This document shows, piece by piece, positions 18,267 to 27,008 of a stretch of DNA of 64,000 bases. Positions within the stretch are counted from its first letter, which is position 1; the number at the start of each line of letters is the position of its first letter. The stretch lies in IMG/VR virus record IMGVR_UViG_3300043449_002675, positions 27,969 through 91,968 of that record, one strand, 5' to 3'. Origin of the DNA: a virus. The notes under the pieces were generated by a model. The model worked only from the letters and a program-made list of their open reading frames with translations. It made no database searches and was not told the DNA's origin. The position numbers and the translations under genes are program-made.

Positions 18267-21200
18267 TTGGGAACTATACTGCCAAATTCGAATTATCCTA
18301 AGACTTATGATACGGATACAAGTCTGTTTCAGGTGTATAACACCTCGCAAACCGTACTGTCTGCAACTCTAAATTCTTGGCAAACCTCCATAAACATAGT
18401 GCCAGTAGCTGTTGGAGAACCTGAGTTATGGGCTAACTCTGGATACGTGACTATTGAAGGAGAGCTAATATATTACGCCTCTGTTCACTTGGATGTGAAT
18501 GGCAAAGTTGACAAGCTTTTAGAATGCATAAGAAGAACTAATGGTACTGTGCCAAGAAATTACCCCGCTGGCACTCCTGTTCGTGGGTTTGTAATAGCAC
18601 AACACCATAACAATCTTGCACAGAGTATTGTTAATGTTGAAAACTTTGTTGGAACTTTGACTACAACAGATCAAGATACTATTTACTGGAAATTGCAGCA
18701 AATTGCGAACCTGCGTCCATTAACTGACGATTCAGGATGTCCGCAAATTGAATTCTATTACAGGGTCATTAGCACGAGTCCTATTGAAGGAACGGAAATT
18801 TCCTATAGTTTGAATATTATTGGAAATATAAACAATTTTTTGATAGATTTTGGTGATGGCACTACTGAATCAACCACCCAAAACGGTACGCACTTTTATG
18901 CGCCAAATAAACGCATAGATCCAAGTGTTACAGTAACAACTGACGAATGTGATTGCTTGCAAACTAGCGCAGAAAGACTTAGAATAGACGATTTGGCTCA
19001 AAATACAATTGCTGGTCAAACGACTTTTCCAGTTATTGTGCCGCCAATTCCGGACTTCCCGAATTTGGATTTGGCAGTTGTAAATGAAGTGCCAAACAAC
19101 ATACAGTTCCCACCTATAGTTTTCCCTTGTTTGGATATTGGTCCATTCGGGCCAATAGTTGTTCCTAGCACAATTAGTATTGTTAATCCGTATCCAATTC
19201 CAAGTGTGATCACGTTTGAAGACGTGCCTGTATTCCCAAGTCAGATAGTAATTACAAGTTCTGTGGTTATACCCACAAGAATAAGCATAATTGGCAATTT
19301 GCCTAGTACACTTAGTGTTATTGGCAACATACCAAGCACAATCAGCGTTGTTGGAATTCCTTCAACTATAAATGTAGTTGCGCCAAGTAATTTAAATATA
19401 GGCATAAGTGTAATTAATACCGTCCCATGTACAATTTCAGTAATTGGCAATATACCAAGTGTTATAGCCATAGATGATTTATCTGCTTCGCTTGACGTAT
19501 TTCTAAATGGCGACTATTGCACAAATTGTACTGGTAGTACCGGTTGTTCGAATAATGGACAAACTATACAGGCTATTACAGATATAGGTTGCGACCCTTG
19601 TGCTGGCGCAAATCCAAAAATTACAAGGGTCACGGTAGTATTACATGACTTTATAGTTACTACCTTGGATCCTGCCAATCCAGAATCTACAAGATACGAT
19701 TTAGTAAAAGTCTTGATTGTTGCACCTGATGGCACAAATTGTTTGGTTATGGGAGGTGCTCAAACTGGAGCAACAACCTTCCCAGACTACACAATGAATG
19801 AACCAGTGACCCTTACATTCGCTGACGGTTCTAACAATAACATTTACGATTTTACCAAGCCCTTAGAAACAAAAACTTATGCTCCAAATGCAAATGGGAA
19901 TAATGCTTCTTACACCGCTGGTCAAGTAAATTTAGGTCTTCCAGCTCCTCCGCCTACTGGGGCTACTGGGTATGGGACAAATTTGGCAGTATTTACTGAT
20001 TCCAAGTTGCAGAAGGGTCCTTGGTATGCCTACATTTCCGCAGGTCCGAGAGGCGGGGCATATACAAATATAGTAAACGTTGGGAAAGTTTGTGCTAGAG
20101 TAACTTCGGCTCAGGAATCTCCTTGTGATTTCCCATCCCCAACGCCGACATCTACTGCAAGAGTCACACAAACTCCAGTTGCAACTCCGAGGAAAACACC
20201 ATTACCGACACCTCTTCCTTCTCAAAGTCCGGCTCCTACTGCTACGCCAAGACCAAGTCCTTCAGCAACTCCATTTCTACCATTTGATTTGCCAACGCCG
20301 GGACCCAACGTTACACCAATAATTCCCCCCAGACCTCAACCACAACCCACACCACCTCCCAGACCCTCAGGCACTCCCGGACCAACTCCCGCTCCTTCTG
20401 CAACCTTTACATGTGGCACATGTACTTATGTTCCACAATTAGAGGATTGTGGTTCTGGTGTTTGCACTTATTATTGGGATGGAAGCAGCTGGGGCAGATG
20501 CGGAGAATGCACTTCTTGCGGTAGTGCGGGAGAGAACTGCGGATGTCAAGAAGCAAGAATAATGCGTGCATTTAACATTCTGCCGCCTGACGGAGAAGAT
20601 AACCCTGACGTAAACACGAATTGTTACAAGGTAGTTTGGACTGATCAGTCATTGACTGATTGCAATGGTGGTTTTTGTACTTATAGTTTCAATATGACCA
20701 CCAAACAATGGGATTATTTCCCAGAAGATTCTTTTTGTAGTGGTACCGGTGACAATGCCTGCAAGTGCCAAGATGCCAACAAGATTTTGGTGCCAGCCGG
20801 AATACTTCCACCAAATCCCGGCACAAATGAAACAAAACACACAAATTGTTACAAAGTTGTTAATTCGTTAAATAACTGCACAGCGGGTAGTTGTGAGTGT
20901 CCGCCTGCTCCTACTTCTCAGTTCATAACAGGCTCCACACAACAGTTGAAATTAAATTGTGTACCAGAATGCGGACGTTGTTATAATTACTGGTCTGTAA
21001 ACAAAGGCGCTCCATGTGATCCTGATCCTGCAGATTATGGTTGCAGCTACGAGTATATTGATGACGGATGGGAACGCATAAACAATTTTTGTCCTTGCGA
21101 GAATTTTGAATGTTTGGATGCCGATATAGCTGTATCTGAAGGGCTATTGACACCAGTAGGGGAGCAGGGAGAAATCGTAAGATTATCTTGTTATCAAGCA

Positions 21201-22928
21201 AGCTGGTATCACATAGACGATTGTGACCCAGAAATTGGTGATTGTCGTTGTCCTCCGACACCAACCCCTCCAGCAAGTGGTGCAAATGCAGGCAAAATAT
21301 ATTTAGAGGAAGCTTGCGTCCATCCAACTTCGACACCAACCCCAACCCAAGGATGCGGATACTGCGAATATCAGTGGCAACCAAACGCATGTCCTACCGG
21401 CGGATTTTGTATTTACACATATTACGCTGCTGTTAATGGCTGGGAAAGGGTTAGTGATTGCCAAGGAGGATGCGGATGTCCAAGCATAGAAATTTTAGTT
21501 GATGGCGGAGTTTTACCTATACCATATACCGATGGAGCCAAAGTTTCTATGAATTGCCTGCCCCCACCGGGACCTTACGCTGGCAATTGGGGTCTTTGGT
21601 ACAACGGATGTACAACTAATGATTGCAAATGTCCAAACGAAACTCCTCCAGTTCAAGGGCAGTATTTCAACCAAAGATGGAATTTGAATTGCGAAATTAA
21701 AACGACGCCAACACCAACACCATCAGCTTCTTCTGGATGCGATTGCAACATAGTTGGTTCGGCATGTGGATGGCAGTGTCAAAATAGCGGTGGAACTTAT
21801 AAGTGGGTGAAATTACAAGATGGCTGCAACTTATTCTGTGCGGCTGGCTCTTGTCAGTGTATACCGCCATCAGGACCATGCTCCGCTTCTACTGAGGGTG
21901 AGGTTTCGCAAACAAAATGCACAAATATCGGCACTGCCACACCTACACCCATGCCAACCACACCTCCTCCTACACCGAGTCCTTCATTGGGTGCATGCTT
22001 GGGATGTTTCCTTACATGGAATTACAGTACTAAGACATATGATATAAGCGGAAATAATTGTTTGGCAGCGGGATGTAATGGGTGTTATATTCCTACAGCA
22101 TACCAAGGCCAAAACATAACAATGCCCTGCGCCAACAATCCCCCTGAAAGTAAATGTAGTTCAAAGCCAAGTGAAAGTTGGCCGCAGTATTGTACGTGGG
22201 AGTGTGATGGAGGCGGCAACTGGATTCTTACGTCGCAGTGCGCTGCTGGCTGTGATTGCCCGTATCCTTGGCTTAATTTGTGTAATGCATTTTCAGATGT
22301 TGTTTACGAGCTATGTAGACCAGCAGCTCCTCCAGTGAACTTTGACGGAAATACCTACGTAGATGAGGGACTTCCTTTATCAAACATGTCTGTAAATTTA
22401 GATGAGCCTACCATATCTCCTCCTCCACGCATCATAGCTGAAGGAGTTAAGGTGGAATTGGTTCCAGTCAGCAGGGAACGAGTCAAGCTTTGCAAGTACG
22501 CTGGCAGACAGCCATTAGAGATGGTTAAACAAGGATGCGGCGCATGTGCTGTACGTACTTGTGAAAAATTCGGATTGTGTTCTCACAGTGGTGTCATAGA
22601 GGGCAGAGACGATGTTTATTGCTGTCAAATGTGCGATGAATATGATTCTGGACAACAAGTAAAAATAGAATCATCTCAATCAGCAGAAGCACCCAAGTCT
22701 GCGGCCATAACTACAACTAATAATTCGATAGAAACAAAGAGCGTAGAAAAGATAAATGCACCAGTGGCATCATCAAAAACTTTACCAAAAATTATCGATC
22801 CATTTACTGCAGCAGATGAGTATATGAAGAAAAGTAATATGGTAAAAATTGCGCCAGTCAACTTATCTATTAAAGTAGATGTAGATAACCTTATTGAAGG
22901 CAAAAATGATACGGAGCAAGGCGGATAA
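18267..22928 (+). CDS. Giant Cys-rich modular adhesin-like protein, paralogue 3
   Basis: A 1553-residue protein from a TTG start preceded by AGGGG. Residues 1-130 are the shared N-terminal module (H-H-N-N-L-A-Q-S, then V-E-N-F-V-G-T). A possible degenerate PKD (F-L-I-D-F-G-D-G-T) follows near 195. At about 300-405 there is a short beta repeat built on I-P-S-T-I-S-V-I-G-N. At about 450-615 there is a beta domain resembling the proprotein-convertase P domain. A Thr/Pro-rich linker occupies about 623-712. Then several Cys-rich modules run to about 1350, divided by more Thr/Pro linkers. A C-terminal Cys cluster lies at 1400-1470 (C-K-Y-A-G and later C-G-A-C, C-C-Q-M-C-D-E-Y). Probably a virion surface protein; function unknown. 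Confidence 0.6.
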   Translation: MGTILPNSNYPKTYDTDTSLFQVYNTSQTVLSATLNSWQTSINIVPVAVGEPELWANSGYVTIEGELIYYASVHLDVNGKVDKLLECIRRTNGTVPRNYPAGTPVRGFVIAQHHNNLAQSIVNVENFVGTLTTTDQDTIYWKLQQIANLRPLTDDSGCPQIEFYYRVISTSPIEGTEISYSLNIIGNINNFLIDFGDGTTESTTQNGTHFYAPNKRIDPSVTVTTDECDCLQTSAERLRIDDLAQNTIAGQTTFPVIVPPIPDFPNLDLAVVNEVPNNIQFPPIVFPCLDIGPFGPIVVPSTISIVNPYPIPSVITFEDVPVFPSQIVITSSVVIPTRISIIGNLPSTLSVIGNIPSTISVVGIPSTINVVAPSNLNIGISVINTVPCTISVIGNIPSVIAIDDLSASLDVFLNGDYCTNCTGSTGCSNNGQTIQAITDIGCDPCAGANPKITRVTVVLHDFIVTTLDPANPESTRYDLVKVLIVAPDGTNCLVMGGAQTGATTFPDYTMNEPVTLTFADGSNNNIYDFTKPLETKTYAPNANGNNASYTAGQVNLGLPAPPPTGATGYGTNLAVFTDSKLQKGPWYAYISAGPRGGAYTNIVNVGKVCARVTSAQESPCDFPSPTPTSTARVTQTPVATPRKTPLPTPLPSQSPAPTATPRPSPSATPFLPFDLPTPGPNVTPIIPPRPQPQPTPPPRPSGTPGPTPAPSATFTCGTCTYVPQLEDCGSGVCTYYWDGSSWGRCGECTSCGSAGENCGCQEARIMRAFNILPPDGEDNPDVNTNCYKVVWTDQSLTDCNGGFCTYSFNMTTKQWDYFPEDSFCSGTGDNACKCQDANKILVPAGILPPNPGTNETKHTNCYKVVNSLNNCTAGSCECPPAPTSQFITGSTQQLKLNCVPECGRCYNYWSVNKGAPCDPDPADYGCSYEYIDDGWERINNFCPCENFECLDADIAVSEGLLTPVGEQGEIVRLSCYQASWYHIDDCDPEIGDCRCPPTPTPPASGANAGKIYLEEACVHPTSTPTPTQGCGYCEYQWQPNACPTGGFCIYTYYAAVNGWERVSDCQGGCGCPSIEILVDGGVLPIPYTDGAKVSMNCLPPPGPYAGNWGLWYNGCTTNDCKCPNETPPVQGQYFNQRWNLNCEIKTTPTPTPSASSGCDCNIVGSACGWQCQNSGGTYKWVKLQDGCNLFCAAGSCQCIPPSGPCSASTEGEVSQTKCTNIGTATPTPMPTTPPPTPSPSLGACLGCFLTWNYSTKTYDISGNNCLAAGCNGCYIPTAYQGQNITMPCANNPPESKCSSKPSESWPQYCTWECDGGGNWILTSQCAAGCDCPYPWLNLCNAFSDVVYELCRPAAPPVNFDGNTYVDEGLPLSNMSVNLDEPTISPPPRIIAEGVKVELVPVSRERVKLCKYAGRQPLEMVKQGCGACAVRTCEKFGLCSHSGVIEGRDDVYCCQMCDEYDSGQQVKIESSQSAEAPKSAAITTTNNSIETKSVEKINAPVASSKTLPKIIDPFTAADEYMKKSNMVKIAPVNLSIKVDVDNLIEGKNDTEQGG

Positions 22929-23808
22929 ACAAGCTATTAAAAGATTGAAGGCCATGGATTCCCAAGGAAATCCTTTGCTTTTGACCTTTAAGAAACATGA
23001 AAATCAAAACGAATATCTTCATTATGGCAATCATTGGATAAGAAATTTCTCTGGGGTGAACATAAATCCAGCGGATATAAATAACTTTTTCAAAAATGAA
23101 GATGTCCGTATTTTGGCAGACAATGAAATAAGAAACAGCAATCACAGATATCCAGTTTTGGAGCCTGACCTATTTAAAAGGTTTCAGGATATACTCATAG
23201 TAGGGGACGGCATAGGTTTTGAAGATCATAAATTAATTAATTACATCAGGCCAAATGTATGTTGTTTCGTTGTAAATCAAGCCGCAAGATTGTGGGAATC
23301 ACAGGTGCAGCCAGAATTTATGCTGGTAAATAATCCTTATGAAACTGTAATGAACAGCATGCCTGTCAGAAACTTCCCGAAGTTAATTGCAAACAGAAAA
23401 ACACATTATCAATTCATAAGATCCTACAGAAACATAATCTACCTTTATGATTCCGTGCCTGATTCAAATTACGAAAGCTCTATCTCCAAGAATACAGACT
23501 TGCATTTTGACGATTATCGCAACCCAATTTGTGCGATAATTAGTTTGGCAAATAAGTATCTTAAAGGTAATGTTTACTTGGCATTTTGTTCTAGTGGTTT
23601 CAAACAGAATCGGGATGCAACTGTTAAAATTGAAGATGGAGTTTATCAATATCCTGTGCAAATTACCGCTGATCAAATAATAGATGGTAATTTATTTTGG
23701 TATAATTTTTCGAACCGAGCATCTAAAATATATCATACTGGTGTTAAAAATAGTTATAAGTTTTCTAAATACTTAACGTTAGATGATTTTATTGGTAACT
23801 TAACATGA
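22906..23808 (+). CDS. Possible glycan-related enzyme (MptE/DUF115-like)
   Basis: The ATG at 22906, preceded by GAAGG, lies inside the end of the giant adhesin gene. The 300-residue protein has a Rossmann-like core: D-I-L-I-V-G-D-G-I-G near residue 94, then a V-C-C-F-V-V-N-Q strand and an E-F-M-L-V-N-N-P-Y-E segment. This is reminiscent of MptE-like/DUF115 proteins found in glycan and flagellin-modification loci. The match is by eye and weak. Neighbouring adhesin and transferase genes fit a role in sugar handling. The next gene starts at its stop as ATGA. Confidence 0.35.
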   Translation: MIRSKADKQAIKRLKAMDSQGNPLLLTFKKHENQNEYLHYGNHWIRNFSGVNINPADINNFFKNEDVRILADNEIRNSNHRYPVLEPDLFKRFQDILIVGDGIGFEDHKLINYIRPNVCCFVVNQAARLWESQVQPEFMLVNNPYETVMNSMPVRNFPKLIANRKTHYQFIRSYRNIIYLYDSVPDSNYESSISKNTDLHFDDYRNPICAIISLANKYLKGNVYLAFCSSGFKQNRDATVKIEDGVYQYPVQITADQIIDGNLFWYNFSNRASKIYHTGVKNSYKFSKYLTLDDFIGNLT

Positions 23809-24104
23809 ACAATAAAAAGTTTTTTTCGCCAAACTTTATGGCAGAATTTAAGAAGTGGATGTCTGAAAACCAAGACAGCAAGAATTCATTTGTTAAAGGA
23901 CAACATGTATACAGCGGAGCCAAACTTAAACACATAGTTGAAACTATAGACTGTTTGGATGTTGGAGAAAATGCCGTGCTTGATGTAAGCAAATATTTCA
24001 TCAAGCACGGCGGTGTTGTAAAAGAGGTAAACGGGGATCAAGTTACAATCAAGAATAAAAAAGGAACATTTATCCTTTCCAATCAGGATTTGGTTTCACA
24101 GTAA
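23805..24104 (+). CDS. Small hypothetical protein
   Basis: A 99-residue protein whose ATG overlaps the upstream stop (ATGA). The N-terminus begins F-F-S-P-N-F-M-A-E-F-K-K-W and the C-terminal half is beta-rich with a short KOW-like turn (G-G-V-V-K-E-V-N-G-D-Q-V-T-I). No family recognised. It ends exactly one base before the end of the convergent minus-strand gene, with no room for a separate terminator. Confidence 0.5.
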   Translation: MNNKKFFSPNFMAEFKKWMSENQDSKNSFVKGQHVYSGAKLKHIVETIDCLDVGENAVLDVSKYFIKHGGVVKEVNGDQVTIKNKKGTFILSNQDLVSQ

Positions 24105-24650
24105 TTACGGTTTTTTGATTTTTAAATTTTCTTTAGCATTTGGGGGTATCACAATTTTACCTGTTTCTGGACAGGTGAAATCGTCAATAGCTGCGTGGTA
24201 TCCATTTTCATATTGTTTGTCTATATCTTCTCTTGCATTTTGTTCGCCGGTTGTCATACCTTTATGGTATGCAGCACGGCATAACAGGCTCAAAAATTGG
24301 CCATCCTCACTTTGAGGTGACTTTTCAGCAACCTCAATTATTTTATCGATTTGGTCTTGCGATATATTGGCAAGTGGAGTGCTATTCATGACCAGAAGGG
24401 CTTCGACTTTGCCGTCAATTTTACCCTGTGATCTGAAATAGTTCATATCCTCTAGCCCGAATATATCCCAGTCATTTTTCGGCCCTTTTGTTTTAAGGGA
24501 CAAAAGCAAACTGGTTATTTCTGACTTCTGGATATAGTCGTTTTGCCTTTCTTCACGAAGGCGCACGTTTTCCAGCCACAGCATGCCGCAAAATACGGCG
24601 CTACAAGACCATGCAATAGCAATGGATCCAGTCAAAGCCCATAACTTCAT
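24105..24650 (-). CDS. Membrane-anchored protein, paralogue A
   Basis: The start at 24650 is chosen because it lies 11 bases after the upstream stop with AAAGGTG ahead; an earlier in-frame start would run back into the upstream gene. The 181-residue protein has one N-terminal hydrophobic segment (residues about 4-26), so it is likely membrane-anchored or secreted. The soluble part has a Q-G-K-I-D-G-K-V-E-A helix and a Y-H-K-G-M-T-T-G then Y-E-N-G-Y-H-A-A pattern. Both patterns recur in the upstream neighbour, so the two are paralogues. Function unknown. Confidence 0.55.
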   Translation of the reverse strand: MKLWALTGSIAIAWSCSAVFCGMLWLENVRLREERQNDYIQKSEITSLLLSLKTKGPKNDWDIFGLEDMNYFRSQGKIDGKVEALLVMNSTPLANISQDQIDKIIEVAEKSPQSEDGQFLSLLCRAAYHKGMTTGEQNAREDIDKQYENGYHAAIDDFTCPETGKIVIPPNAKENLKIKKP

Positions 24651-24660
24651 GGCAGCACCT

Positions 24661-25176
24661 TTACTTGGAGGGTTTGATTTCTTCTTTTTTCTCTGGGTTT
24701 GCAATAGCTTTGGCTTGATTATTTACAAAATTCTCAATAGCGGATTTGACATTATCGCCGCTTTTGAGAATTGTTTGAATTGCTTTCATGTTTTCATTGG
24801 TGCCCATTTGAAAGCCAGCAGCATATCCCTTTTCGTAATTCATTTCGCCAACGAAATCAGTTTGTTCCAATCCACGCTGATATCCAGCGTGCCAAATCGA
24901 GCTAATTTCATTGCTTTGAGGGCTTGCGTTGTGAACCAAGGAGATAATTCCTTCTACCTTGCCTTGCATTTTGGCGTATTCAAGGGCAGAGGTGTCATCA
25001 GCAAAGCCATTACGCTTGCTCAAGATAAACTCGTTGATTTGATCTTCGTTGATTTGACTTCTTTTGACTTCAACGTCGAGAAGAAATTGAGTTCTTGTCT
25101 GTCGGTACAGCTGAAATCCATTCCCAGACAAGGAAACCGCAAGAATTCCGCCAAGAATCATCGCCGTGCTACGCAT
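24661..25176 (-). CDS. Membrane-anchored protein, paralogue B
   Basis: A 171-residue protein with strong GGAGG before its ATG. Residues 5-22 form a hydrophobic signal/anchor. The soluble region shares with its downstream neighbour the sequence features M-Q-G-K-V-E-G-I, a Y-Q-R-G-L-E-Q-T helix and Y-E-K-G-Y-A-A-G-F. The C-terminus is Lys/Glu-rich. The pair probably arose by tandem duplication and may act together at the cell envelope; no family known to me. Confidence 0.55.
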   Translation of the reverse strand: MRSTAMILGGILAVSLSGNGFQLYRQTRTQFLLDVEVKRSQINEDQINEFILSKRNGFADDTSALEYAKMQGKVEGIISLVHNASPQSNEISSIWHAGYQRGLEQTDFVGEMNYEKGYAAGFQMGTNENMKAIQTILKSGDNVKSAIENFVNNQAKAIANPEKKEEIKPSK

Positions 25177-25178
25177 GG

Positions 25179-25598
25179 TTAGTCCTCCGTGAAAAGATGA
25201 TGCAAAGACCTTATAGCCGAAAATAAAAACAAAATCAAGAGATCAATTTCTTTTTTTTGGACCATCACTCTAGGTTGTTTTGATTTGAGACTTTTGAATT
25301 CACTCATTGTGCCGTAAAGAAGAGGCGTTAGTGTGCTTGGCAATCCTTTATAACCACGTCTGCCTAATCGGTTTATAAAATCTTGGTGATCTTTGAAATT
25401 TTCTAAGTAAAGCTGCCATTCCATAACCCTTTGATTTTGCAAATTTTCAATTTTTTGCAAAATGTTTGCTGGTATATCTCCGTTAATTACAGAAATTTTG
25501 TCAATTGTTTCAGGGTAAGAAAAATTTTCTCTATTCGCTCCTGTGGCCAAAACTTCGACGCACTTTTTATCACGTCTAGCAAAATATAACACCTGCAT
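25179..25598 (-). CDS. Hypothetical protein
   Basis: The ATG at 25598 overlaps the stop of the small upstream gene (TAATG), so it is preferred over a GTG four codons earlier. The 139-residue protein has a hydrophobic stretch close to the C-terminus (L-L-I-L-F-L-F-S-A-I) but no other recognisable feature. It may be tail-anchored. Three bases downstream the next gene's Shine-Dalgarno region begins, so this is one transcription unit with the two paralogous membrane proteins. Confidence 0.45.
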   Translation of the reverse strand: MQVLYFARRDKKCVEVLATGANRENFSYPETIDKISVINGDIPANILQKIENLQNQRVMEWQLYLENFKDHQDFINRLGRRGYKGLPSTLTPLLYGTMSEFKSLKSKQPRVMVQKKEIDLLILFLFSAIRSLHHLFTED

Positions 25599-25732
25599 TA
25601 TTTGCCACACAGCATTTTAAAAAGTTGTTCCAGAACTATGATACTTGTAGGGTCTTGAAGGTCAAATTGAGCAAAAAACTCTTTCAAACCTTCCTCAACG
25701 CCATTCAAATCTTCTTCTTTTGGTTCAGACAT
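25598..25732 (-). CDS. Small acidic protein (44 residues)
   Basis: A short ORF with AGGAAG eight bases before its ATG, reading M-S-E-P-K-E-E-D-L-N then a helical segment ending L-F-K-M-L-C-G-K. It is translationally coupled to the next gene by TAATG. Its start codon and that of the divergent gene at 25731 share the palindrome ACATGT, so the two genes begin back to back. Likely the first gene of the minus-strand operon that ends at 24105. Confidence 0.5.
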   Translation of the reverse strand: MSEPKEEDLNGVEEGLKEFFAQFDLQDPTSIIVLEQLFKMLCGK

Positions 25733-26309
25733 GTATTTGCTTCCTGACTTAGATAAAGTTTCAGAATACCTGCCAATTATCTATAATGGGCACAATAAAT
25801 TAGTAGCCGCTAAATTAATACTTTTAACAGCAAAGTACAGAAAATTAGATAATTTACAGTATTGTTTAGTGTTAAAAAATGATCATGCTAAAGATTTTCC
25901 TTACAACTTCGTGATTTCGCAAGGCGATTACGAAAAACAGAAGAAAAGCTTTGCAAAATTTTGTATATGCAAGGAAATTGAAGGAGGAGATCCCATTGAA
26001 AAGTTTGCACAGGAAAACAAATTGGATATTAAAATAGCAAATGCAAAAAAGGAAAAAGGACCAATATATTTTCTTGGGACCCACGAAAACTATAAATTGG
26101 CTATAAAAACAAGTGCTTCATATTACTTAAAAAATGCAGTAATAACCGATTCGGCTTTAGAGTGTGTAGAAAAAGGCTCCACGGTGATAGGCGTCGAAAG
26201 TGTTGGACTACTTGCCTGTGCCTATAAAGGCAAAAATATTATTTTGTCCAACAAAGAAAACACAAATTCATTCCGAATGATGTTTCCAGACACAAATTTA
26301 CTGAAATAA
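25731..26309 (+). CDS. Hypothetical protein, weak GT-B-like C-terminus
   Basis: A 192-residue protein without a Shine-Dalgarno site at its ATG. The C-terminal part has alternating strands and helices with T-V-I-G-V-E-S-V-G-L-L-A-C-A-Y-K-G-K, a layout reminiscent of nucleotide-sugar-binding halves of GT-B enzymes. The N-terminal half has no recognisable motif. The neighbouring gene cluster has other glycosyltransferase-like proteins, which makes a related role plausible but unproven. Confidence 0.35.
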   Translation: MYLLPDLDKVSEYLPIIYNGHNKLVAAKLILLTAKYRKLDNLQYCLVLKNDHAKDFPYNFVISQGDYEKQKKSFAKFCICKEIEGGDPIEKFAQENKLDIKIANAKKEKGPIYFLGTHENYKLAIKTSASYYLKNAVITDSALECVEKGSTVIGVESVGLLACAYKGKNIILSNKENTNSFRMMFPDTNLLK

Positions 26310-26314
26310 GTTGA

Positions 26315-26322
26315 TATATAAA
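26315..26322 (+). promoter_or_regulatory. TATATAAA box (candidate promoter)
   Basis: TATATAAA lies 42 bases before the ATG at 26365, a spacing similar to that of the box before 45092. It begins just after the stop of the upstream gene, where a new promoter is needed for a strongly initiated gene. Confidence 0.35.
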
Positions 26323-26364
26323 ATACGCTGGTGTTGCATAAATATTCTAGACAAAGGAGATGCC

Positions 26365-26958
26365 ATGAGTGTTTTTCAGGTAAATTTAAATAATCAATAC
26401 CAAGGCTACTTAGATATAGATCCTCAGACGGGCATTGAGTTCGAAGTAGACTATAACAATCCCTCTATACAGAGGAAAATGTATGTAGCCGGACCTAATG
26501 GCGAGAGTCTTGAGTTTAGCGATGGTCAGATTTTTACTGACTGTAATTATTGGAAAAGGTTTGCTTACCCACAGGTTCCACTAACACAAGCTTTCATCAC
26601 AGTTTTGAATGACGATGGAAGTATTTGGAGCAATAACCCAGCCGAAAACAACTACCCTGTTGTTTATGCCGAAACACTGGCTGCTGCTGGAAGCTATAGT
26701 ATTGACTTTACAAATAACGGTGGATTTGCAAGCTTCTGCCAAATAAGCAACACTGGTGCTGGAGATCTGTCCGTGGAATTAAATGGTTTGCCAAGCGCTA
26801 CAATAAGCATTGCAACAGGCGCAACACAAATCTTTAATTATGGGGATTTATCTTTGACTGCTCTCAACTTGACTAGCGTTGCAGGCACAACATTCCAAGT
26901 TGTTGCTGGTGTTCAGGTTACTTGCAGCCCGATAGTAACATCTTTCGTCAACAACTAA
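26365..26958 (+). CDS. Putative virion structural protein
   Basis: The start at 26365 has AAAGGAGA seven bases ahead, better than an earlier in-frame ATG. The 197-residue protein has an N-terminal part with aromatic and acidic residues (T-D-C-N-Y-W-K-R-F) and a C-terminal all-beta, Thr/Ser/Gly-rich domain of jelly-roll or Ig type. A good promoter-like box, a strong ribosome site and a perfect terminator-like hairpin make it a single-gene, well-expressed unit, as expected of a virion protein. Confidence 0.5.
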   Translation: MSVFQVNLNNQYQGYLDIDPQTGIEFEVDYNNPSIQRKMYVAGPNGESLEFSDGQIFTDCNYWKRFAYPQVPLTQAFITVLNDDGSIWSNNPAENNYPVVYAETLAAAGSYSIDFTNNGGFASFCQISNTGAGDLSVELNGLPSATISIATGATQIFNYGDLSLTALNLTSVAGTTFQVVAGVQVTCSPIVTSFVNN

Positions 26959-26978
26959 GCCAAGACCGAAATACTATA

Positions 26979-27008
26979 ATAGGGGCAGAGGAATATCTCT
27001 GCCCCTAT
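26979..27008 (+). terminator. Perfect 12-bp hairpin with T-run; overlaps next start codon
   Basis: The arms at 26979-26990 and 26997-27008 are perfect inverted repeats around a six-base loop, followed by GTTTTTT, a classic intrinsic terminator. The right arm contains the ATG of the next gene at 27007, and the left arm contains the only nearby GAGG, so the hairpin could also control translation of that gene. Confidence 0.75.

Noticed and set aside
20923-21390. 155-codon minus-strand frame inside the giant adhesin
   Set aside because: Antisense of the Cys-rich modules; composition follows the plus-strand codons and no start signal is present.
18267-22928. Low-complexity DNA that might be a repeat array or CRISPR
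   Set aside because: The repeats are coding (Thr/Pro linkers and Cys modules) with irregular spacing; no repeat-spacer structure is seen anywhere in the window.
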